In this document: positions 57,016 through 64,000 of the stretch, piece after piece
Numbering within the stretch: the stretch's first letter is position 1
Layout: each line of letters starts with the position of its first letter
Source of the DNA: Deinandra increscens subsp. villosa
Taxonomy: Eukaryota; Streptophyta; Magnoliopsida; Asterales; Asteraceae
Assembly: GCA_039602395.1 (NCBI GenBank)
Contig: JBCNJP010000003.1
Span: forward strand, 31,027,392-31,091,391
DNA: 64,000 nt
Reading direction: 5' to 3'
The notes under the pieces: generated by a model
The model's database searches: none
What the model was told of the DNA's origin: nothing
The model's input: only the letters and a program-made list of their open reading frames with translations
Position numbers and translations under genes: made by a program

Positions 57016-57255
57016 GTCAAACGATCGGACTTTCTCTGCGTGTCCACAAGACCGACCTGATTGTTGTTCGTTTGACGTTCTGCTTTATTTTCTTTGGTGT
57101 TTTGTATAACTCATCGGACTTTCTCTGCGTGTACATGAGTACCAACCTGATTGTTGTTGAGTTATACAATTTCAACTTGTTTTATTTTCTTATTTTGTTA
57201 AATCCGAGGCCTTATCTGCGTATCGAAAGATCGACCTTAAGGTAGACAATTTAAC
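57016..57255 (+). ncRNA. Triple stem-loop array of element B
   Basis: Modules: GTCAAACGA/TCGTTTGAC (57016-57024 with 57068-57076), TGTATAACTCA/TGAGTTATACA (57103-57113 with 57158-57168) and GTTAAAT/ATTTAAC (57197-57203 with 57249-57255). Inner strands TCGGACTTTCTCTGCG and GACCGACCTGATTG are kept in the first two and looser in the third. Apical stems: GTC/GAC, GTAC/GTAC, ATC/GAT around a GAAA loop. Same order as in A and C once strands are matched. Confidence 0.6.
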
Positions 57256-57985
57256 GTTCTTATTTCTTTTGGCATGGAACACAGTTGACTATATCATAAA
57301 TATAACCATTATGTGATCAAAATCACAAGTGAAATCACAAAATGTGGTAAGCAAAAGCATATCTGAGTAAGTCTAATAGTGTGGGGTACACTGGTCAATG
57401 CAAATTTAATCAATACATTAACATATCCAGATGTTATGAGTATGATTGTGCCAGAGTTTAAAGTTGGACAAATTATATATGCAATCGGCATGGCTTATGT
57501 ATTACAATAATCGAAATTGAAATGTAGTTCAGCATGTTATGTCCAATATGATCTCAAGTCGTGATCTTTCTCGCAAAAGACAAAAATAGTGTCTGATTTT
57601 GTATTGTATTTACATTTCATATCAGAAAATACCAAAAAGATTTTAGGTGTGTTTTGATATAAAGTTTCTAAAAGCTAAAAATATTTTGTTTCTCATTTGT
57701 TTTCGATTAATCAACACGAAATACAAAATCAATTTCAAAATCAAAATATCTTGGAGTCTCGAAGAGACATTTTGCACCAAGATTATCTATGTTGGCAGGT
57801 TTCTAAGTGGAAAGAGAACATCACAACTTCAAGTTTTCTGAAGATTGTTAATAAAGAGTTTACACACGATGCAATATCAAGTATTCAAGATTGAACTCAT
57901 TGTCAAGATTGAGGAAGAGTTTGATTGAAGATACAAGATACAAGTTTTAGAAGGAAGATGATACTGCATATGCCGAGGGGGAGTT

Positions 57986-58292
57986 TGTTGATACATGGTT
58001 CCTGATCATCATGTGAAGTATCAAATACAAGACGGAGACAAGCATGTTTGCTGTGGTCCGAACTCCTGGCGAACCTACGGTTCGGACAGGTCCGAACCTG
58101 GAGTTCGGACCAGCGGGTTTCAGCAACTATAAATGTGTGTCTTGTATAAAATTGAAGGGCTTCCGAGTTTTATCTTCGAAGTGTACTCTGTGGTTAATAC
58201 AAGTCTGATTTGTAACTACTCATAGTGTGTTACTCGTATTACATTGATTTCATTACGACTAAGTAGACGATCTACACGCTCACGCAATTTCA
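57986..58292 (+). repeat. 3' LTR of element B
   Basis: 307 bp. Contains GGTCCGAAC (58089-58097) and GTTCGGACC (58103-58111), a 9-bp inverted repeat with a 5-nt loop, the counterpart of the palindrome in the LTRs of A and C. Confidence 0.9.
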
Positions 58293-58297
58293 CCCAC

Positions 58298-59180
58298 CCG
58301 TATGCACGTTGATTCCTCATCGAGAGGATCAATTCTCAGTAAAACTCCGGCTGATGCCATCACGTTAATAGAGAGTCTAGTAGCCACAAGTTATGACTGG
58401 CAACCTTTGAGAGGTCACCAAACTCTAACTTTAAGCAGTTTGGCATTTATGCCATAGACGATGTCACTGCATTAAATGCAAAGATCAAAGCTCTCACGAG
58501 CTAGGTGAATCGTCTAACCACTAAATCCAATGGTTGTGATGCCTGTAGTAGTGCTCATACCTTGGATAAGTGTCCCGTTTTTGCAGCTATGTTAACTGAG
58601 CAAGTTGAGTCTACTCAAAATTTCTATGGTCGCTCGTTCGACCAATCCAATCGCCAACGATTCAACTCAGATAACAGGAACCAATCCAGTAGCTCCTGGC
58701 GAAACTCTAATTCCAATTTCAATAATTCCAATCAACCTTATCGACCACCTCACTATAACCAAGGTGAGCCATCTAAATTGGATAAATTGGAAAAATTAGT
58801 CCAAAGCCTAGTGAATGCTGACAGTAAACACGATACTGAAATAAAAAATTAGCAGGCTACTATCCAAAACATGGAGAGACACTTAGGACAAATAGCCAAT
58901 CTTTTATCTGAAAGGAACAAAGGTGGATTGCCTGGCAACACTGAAGTAAACCCTAATGCTAGTGTCAACATGATCTCCATCATTGATTTAGAAAAGGCCT
59001 CACTTGAGAAGAAGCGTGCCCAACTGATAGACCACACTCGTGCACTACAGAATAAGTAGTTGGAAGAATATTATGAGGACATAAAAGAAGAGCATAAATA
59101 TCAACAATTCCTCGATCTCATTCTTGAACGCGACGCTAATGGAGAAGATATCTCACCTTCCTACGAAGGCTATCTCTTAA
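58298..59180 (+). pseudogene. Element F gag, C-terminal fragment
   Basis: Continues the Athila-like gag after element B: LLSKTPADAI-type sequence with stops, then CDACSSAHTLDKCPVF, a Ser/Asn-rich linker (58640-58740), KLDKLEKLVQSLVNADS, NMERHLGQIANLLSERNKGG and EYYEDIKEEHKYQQFLDLI. Several in-frame stops. It is cut at 59180 by element C. Confidence 0.75.
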
Positions 59181-59556
59181 TGAAAAACCGTAAGACGGAT
59201 CTTACTAGAGGTTTGCTTGATCATAGAGTAAGAACGAGATGAAAACAAGATGTAAATAATAGTTTGTTTTATTGAAATCAACAAAGACTCAATTACAAAC
59301 TCTCAATGAAGCTCTCTAGAGAAAAACTCTAAAAAACACATAGTTAAGATCTGGTCTCTCTCAACTAGTCTCTGACCGTTACTGATTACAAGACAAAGTT
59401 CCTATATATATACATCTGGGCCGAACTCACCGACTCAGGTTCGCCTGGTCCGAACCTCAGGTTCGGACCTAGTTCGGCGAGCAGCTTGAACTTGTCTTGA
59501 ATCTTCACATCGTCTCGTTTAGATACTTCACATGACACACAAATTATGTATCAACA
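59181..59556 (-). repeat. 3' LTR of element C
   Basis: 376 bp, plus strand TGAAAAACCG...TATCAACA, related to the A LTR with many substitutions. The GTTCGG palindrome is fully kept (59447-59469), although neighbouring bases differ. Confidence 0.85.
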
Positions 59557-59950
59557 AACTCCCCCCTCGTCATGTGTAGTATCTGTTCACCAGTTAAAAC
59601 ATATTCTTCGAACAAACTCCCCCTCAACTTGATGGTAGCTTGATCTTGTAATCTTGACGATGTACGATTTCTTTCATCCTTATCAACAACTTCAGAAGAC
59701 TTGAAGTTGTGATTAACTCTTTCCTTTGAGTACCTGGCCAAAACTTCTCTTCGAGAATCCAAGATTTATTTTTGAAATTTTTTTTCGTATCTTGTGTCGA
59801 TCAATCGAAAACAAATAAGAAGTAAGATCTTTTTGGCTTTTACAAAGTTTATATCAATATAAATCTAAAATCTTTTTGATTTTTTCAAACTTATGCTAAA
59901 ACACACCAAAAATCTTTTTGAATTTTCTGAAATGAAATGTAAATGCAGTA

Positions 59951-60118
59951 CAGTATGCAAGCCAAGAGAATCGCAAATACAACATTTATGTTTATTGCGA
60001 ATTTTCTTAGATATTTAATGATCCTTGATGAGTCAAGATTATATCAGATATAATGCATCTAGCACATTTCAATTTCGGTCTTAATCAGTATGCAAGCCAA
60101 GAGAATCGCAAATACAAA
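59951..60118. repeat. Duplicated segment in element C tail
   Basis: GTATGCAAGCCAAGAGAATC followed by GCAAATACAA occurs at about 59951 and again about 138 bp later. Element A has this phrase once (near 25743), so it is a duplication private to C. Confidence 0.75.
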
Positions 60119-61693
60119 ATTTATGTTTATTTTAGCATGCACCAATCATTTTTATAGTTTTCAGATATGCTTAAGGTAATATTATCATGCACTGATAACT
60201 CAGCCTCCACTGTGACAATCTGTCCTTTCAGGTCTTAACCTGACTTTAATTAACTGAACTTAAATTGTTATAAATGCTGCGTGAACAATTATGTGTTGTT
60301 TATGTGTTGACTGTGTTGCCCTTAGCAAATTAGGGTTTTATGTGACCGTCATTATATGAGCATACACTTGAGTCTAGATGTCAATACGTTAACTTCAGTA
60401 ATTATAAATTATGATTCTATGTAAATCATATTCTATGATTTCATGAGAACACTTTGTCATTTCATTATTTTATGTAATGTATGTATATATAAACACATTA
60501 TATTCTATTATTTTATGTGACGAGGTGTCACGAAATTATGTGTAGCGTTTTCATGATTTTATTTGAGTTATACATGTCTTGTTATGATTTCATGATCATC
60601 ATTTTATGTGAACTCAAATATATATATATATATATTTATGGCTTTATATCCATGATTTTATGTGAGCTTTTAAGGGTGTGTATCTTAAACGTTACACATT
60701 TTTATATCCTTGCACGCGCAGTACGCCATTGTTCATACAATCTCCGTTAACCCCGTTAGCCTTGTTAACGTCTTCTAAACTTTGTGGGATTTGTTTATCC
60801 ATTTCCGAAACTTGTTTTATGGAACCACCAAGTCTAGAGGGACTAGTTTCGCCATTAGCCAAACCCATTTACTAATTGTGTAAATCAGTGGGGGACTGGT
60901 TTTGCCAAATCCGAAAACTCACTTTGAGAAACTTGTTTTCTGTAACCGTCACCGGGTGTCCGATCGACACTACCACAATTAATATGTTCGTCGTTACAAC
61001 CCTCAACCGACCCCATCAACCTTCTAAACGCAGTTTCTACTCGCCCCTGTCACAATCTTTTTGCTCTCATTTCTCTCGTGAACCACCACAAAGCCGCCGG
61101 AGAAGTTCCGACCACCTCCGTTTCAATTAAATCCGGTCTTCATTGTTGCCACATACGATTAAAATTCAATAGGCATACATCGCACCAATGATTCCAGTAG
61201 TCAAACGATACACCATCCTGCCCTTAATCTTAATCCCTCTGTTAAACCATCTGGAACCGTTTGAATATCGCAGAGAAAATCTCCGACGGGCCCATCTCCG
61301 TCACCGACCTCGCCACCCTTGTTTCATTACTATACCACCGCCCACCAACCATCGTGTAGCTACTATACACCATCCTCTATCCATCCTGGTCAACGTCTGC
61401 AGCCATCGAGGAACAACCAACAAAGAACACGGGTGTCGGACCAAGCTGCTACGCGAGGCATCGTCACCATCATCATCCTTTTCGTGTTTCTGTTTCGCTT
61501 TGATGCGAGGTATGTTCCGTGACTCAACACGTAACTGATCTCGGCTTTGTTTTGTAAGTTCTGTGCACGTTTTGTAAGGTTTCTATGGTTTATAATGGTG
61601 GACGGGTAATCTAGGGTTTTGAGTGAGGAAGAAGGAGACGGACGGGTAATCTATAAAAGAAATGATTTCTGTTTCCAAAGTGTCCTCAAGATA

Positions 61694-61757
61694 TAGCGCA
61701 TTGGTAAGGTTCGGACATTTTAACCAAGGGGTCGCGGGTACGAAACCGAGCAACCCC
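61694..61757 (+). other. tRNA-like segment 1 in LTR H
   Basis: TAGCGCATTGGTAAGG is a good A-box/D-arm likeness, CGGACATTTTAACCAAG an anticodon-arm likeness, and GGGTCGCGGGTACGAAACC a weak B box. Counterpart of 42607-42677 in LTR E. Confidence 0.5.
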
Positions 61758-61834
61758 AAACCTTTTTGTTTAATTTATGTAAATTGGATTTCCTTTCCAT
61801 TGTGTGATCAAAACCTTTTCCTCTCGAATTGTCA

Positions 61835-61887
61835 ATGAAACCGCTCGTATGTGAGTGAGAGGTCACGGGTTTGAACCCGGTGACCCC
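61835..61887 (+). other. tRNA-like segment 2 in LTR H
   Basis: GGTCACGGG, TTTGAAC and CCGGTGACC give a near-perfect T-arm hairpin (one G-G mismatch). Counterpart of 42774-42833 in LTR E. Confidence 0.5.
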
Positions 61888-63485
61888 CAAATGCTTTGTT
61901 TTATTATTATTTTCTTCAAATTCAAGTTTTGTGGATGTGTTGGACCCAAAACCTATCACCTATTGTTTAGAGGTTATTCTAGACCCGTAGAACTTTCATA
62001 GACGTCGTTATCTTTCTCGTGTCTCATTTGATTATATAAATCGATGATCTTATATAAAAATATTTGGTTATTTAACGATGATCTATAAAATAATACATAC
62101 TTGGAAAATATACGTATTTTACGAAATGAACATTCTAAACACTGGATTTATATTCATATAAACATTTAAAACACATTACTTTGGAGTACTCGTTATTGGT
62201 ATAACGATTATCTGGTACAGATATGTATATATATACAAATATTTTTCTAAACGATTTCATGAACCTATATTATTAATAAATAATATACTCTTGGTCGACT
62301 TTTATGATCGTTGTGATTTTTGGCAATGTGCTAACCTTTGACTCGTTTTGGATTTATTAAACCTTCGTCATGTCATAGGTTGACATTATTTAATTTCATC
62401 GTCGGTCTAGACTTGGTCGCTTTCGGTCTGACACACACTTATACATGTATACGCTCGTTAGGTGTTTGGTAGAACAAGCTGCTATTTGTTTATTTGCTGT
62501 TGTCTATTATCTGGATTTGCTGTGCACCCTAAGGTGAGTTTCACGGCCCCTTTTTACCTATTTTAATCCTGTTGGGGGAGATTAACATGCAAACATTTGA
62601 ACTGTTAGATAATTATATCACCTGTATGATAGTGGCACACTTATGATAAAGTCCTCACTTTTAGAGTTACTATCAATGTGACATCAGCGGGAACTTATTT
62701 GGTAGATCTATTGGGCCTGACAAGCCCCACCCGGGTCATTCGCGCTGACTCGATTGGATATCAAACGAGTGTTATATACTTCTTAGTCTTAACGAGGCAC
62801 AATTGAACTTGTCGACCTTCAGTAACTGGATAGCTAGTTTATCTAGTCAAACGTGCACTGATTTCTTGAAAATAGCCTAGCTAGCTATTGATATATTATC
62901 TGGATTTTAAACTGAACTTGAACTGTTGTTGAACAGTCAACCTTAAACTGAACTTGAACTGTCGATAAACAGTTGTTTTACATTGAACTGGGACTATTGA
63001 TGAACAGTCGATTTACATTAAGCTGGAACTGTTTTTGAACTGATAAACCTGTGAACTCACCAACCTTTGTGTTGACACTTTTTAGCATGTTATATCTCAG
63101 GTTGCAGATGTTCGAGTATCACGAGTACGCATGCATGAGTCTTGAAACACTTTTAATGTCTTTGAACAAGCCACGTCACCTTGGGTGACAAAGATTTTAC
63201 ATAAGTACTTTTATTGTATTTACGTTTCCGCATTTGTAAAACTCTAATTATATATTTTAATGAAATATGAAACGTCTTTATTAATTATTGGTCCTTTGGT
63301 GTAACTAATGGACGGCGATCCTGGCTTGTCACGCTCCCTACGGCGCGTTATCGCGCGTGGGACTTTTGGGGGTGTGACATCCACTCTATCAGAAATACTG
63401 GCAAATCATCATGTTTATCATATAGAAGCAAATTTTCTTAGATATTTAATGATCCTTGATGAGTCATGCAAAAATAAAGCAGAAC

Positions 63486-63727
63486 CTCAAATACCTAGCA
63501 ATCAGGTCGGTCTTGTGGACACGCAGAGAAAGCCCAAGTATTTGAGAATATAAGAAAGCAAAACAAGTTGAAGTTGTATAAGTCAACAACGAGCAGGTCG
63601 ATACTTCCGTATACGCAGAGAAAGTCCGGTGAATTATACGAAAAAACCAAAGAAAATAACGCAGAATGTCAAACGAACAACGATCAGGTCAATCTTTCGA
63701 TACGCAGAGAAAGTCTGATCGTTTGAC
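63486..63727 (-). ncRNA. Triple stem-loop array of element C
   Basis: Outer stems CTCAAATAC/GTATTTGAG (63486-63494 with 63538-63546), TATAAGTCA/TGAATTATA (63577-63585 with 63630-63638, one G-A mismatch) and GTCAAACGA/TCGTTTGAC (63668-63676 with 63719-63727). Apical stems GTC/GAC, ATAC/GTAT and ATC/GAT. Inner strands as in A. Confidence 0.6.
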
Positions 63728-64000
63728 AAAATAAAAAAAATCAAACAAGTTTAAATCTTTCAAAATAAAAGCATGCATTCATCAGGATATCTCTTTATTC
63801 TATTTTTGTCAGAATCATTACACATCAATCATCAAGAAGCAAATAACCAAAGATCATCAGGCAAGCTTTATGTTTATATCTTACTTGCAGATATCATATT
63901 AGTCATGCACATTCACAGATTATGGAAGTACCTACAACCTTTAGACTTAATCTATCCATGGCAGATAAACGTATATGCTGATGTACTATCATTTCTCACT

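Larger units (their letters stand above)
52467..58292 (+). mobile_element. Element B: complete gag-only LTR retroelement
   Basis: LTRs at 52467-52796 and 57986-58292 with target duplication CCCAC (52462-52466 and 58293-58297). Plus-strand order: 5' LTR, primer site, GTTCGG-rich leader (53046-53280), gag (53348-56266), non-coding tail with three hairpins (57016-57255), polypurine tract (about 57972-57985), 3' LTR. No pol. It is a relative of A and C: same layout, similar gag and hairpins, clearly older because the LTRs differ by indels. Confidence 0.9.
49160..59180 (+). mobile_element. Element F: Athila-like gypsy element split by three insertions
   Basis: Pieces in one orientation: LTR end and primer site (49160-49758), gag N-terminal part (to 50077), gag middle (52010-52466), gag C-terminal part (58298-59180). 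The breaks are filled by solo LTR G, element B and element C. The gag type (LPAGSITTWDQLAEKFLVKYF; NMERHLGQIANLLSERNKGGLP) and the primer site are Athila-like. Nothing of its pol is visible. Confidence 0.8.
60211..63379 (+). repeat. Solo LTR H in element C
   Basis: 3169 bp from TGTGACAATCTG to GGGGGTGTGACA with perfect target duplication TCCAC (60206-60210 and 63380-63384). It is homologous to the E LTR in blocks (GAGTCTAGA near 60370; CACCCTAAGGTGAGTT near 62525). No gag or pol inside. It contains two tRNA-like segments and a putative intron (62534-63100). Confidence 0.85.
59181..64000 (-). mobile_element. Element C: gag-only type LTR element, incomplete at window end
   Basis: The 3' LTR (59181-59556) starts TGAAAAACCG like that of A; then polypurine tracts (59557-59625), tail sequence homologous to A (59760-60210), the H insertion (60211-63379) and the hairpin array (63486-63727). 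The gag would lie beyond 64000. The left flank is CTTAA, the same five bases as the target duplication of A. Confidence 0.8.

Noticed and set aside
61188..61538. 116-codon frame in solo LTR H
   Set aside because: Lies inside the LTR, is not shared with the related E LTR and has no domain.

Overview
This is a repeat-dense stretch of a plant nuclear genome, clearly a eudicot and plausibly a large-genome family such as Asteraceae (the family guess is weak). The evidence is one intron-rich cytosolic Cu/Zn superoxide dismutase gene with GT-AG introns and a miR398-type target site, plus plant-specific transposon families: FAR1/MULE-like transposase, Ulp1-like protease, Tekay-type chromovirus, Athila-type Ty3/gypsy, copia-type gag, Helitron ends and a Transposase_28 domain. 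A run of exactly 500 N (9289-9788) marks a scaffold gap.

Layout. 1-1477: unassigned DNA and a chromovirus RT/RNase H scrap ending in an AT repeat. 1478-9288: a composite element with a five-exon FAR1-like transposase pseudogene (+) facing a Ulp1-like gene (-) whose catalytic residues look lost; the non-coding parts are full of a TGTGTCAG word and carry 224-bp direct repeats. 9789-15004: element N, a gag-only LTR element inserted into an antisense Transposase_28 gene (15005-15821) that lies next to a gypsy-type LTR (16075-16432). 16433-17995: Helitron end and MITE-like remnants. 18230-21000: the SOD gene, the only intact host gene. 21000-24856: low-information DNA with a second Helitron end.

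From 24857 on, the window is nested retroelements. Element A (24857-31581, minus, target duplication CTTAA) is a gag-only LTR element with nearly identical 369-bp LTRs and its own 1.5-kb insertion. D1 and D2 (31847-41043, minus) and E (41339-49159, plus) are decayed Tekay-like chromoviruses with LTRs of about 2.7 kb. F (49160-59180) is one Athila-like gag region split by three insertions: solo LTR G, gag-only element B (52467-58292, target duplication CCCAC) and element C (59181 to the window end). C is itself split by solo LTR H (60211-63379, target duplication TCCAC).

The most interesting signal is in the gag-only elements N, A, B and C. None has a pol gene, but each carries, between gag and the 3' LTR, a row of three hairpins whose stems differ in sequence while their loops are conserved. 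In A, B and C the nine modules share a two-strand internal-loop consensus (GGACTTTCTCTGCG and GACCGACCTGATTG) enclosed by an outer and an apical stem, with compensatory changes between copies. In N two hairpins share an identical 13-nt loop on unrelated stems. A and B also have 5' leaders packed with GTTCGG words, and the LTRs of A, B and C carry a GTTCGG palindrome. I read this as a conserved RNA or DNA recognition system of non-autonomous retroelements, possibly used for packaging or trans-mobilisation; that reading is inference.
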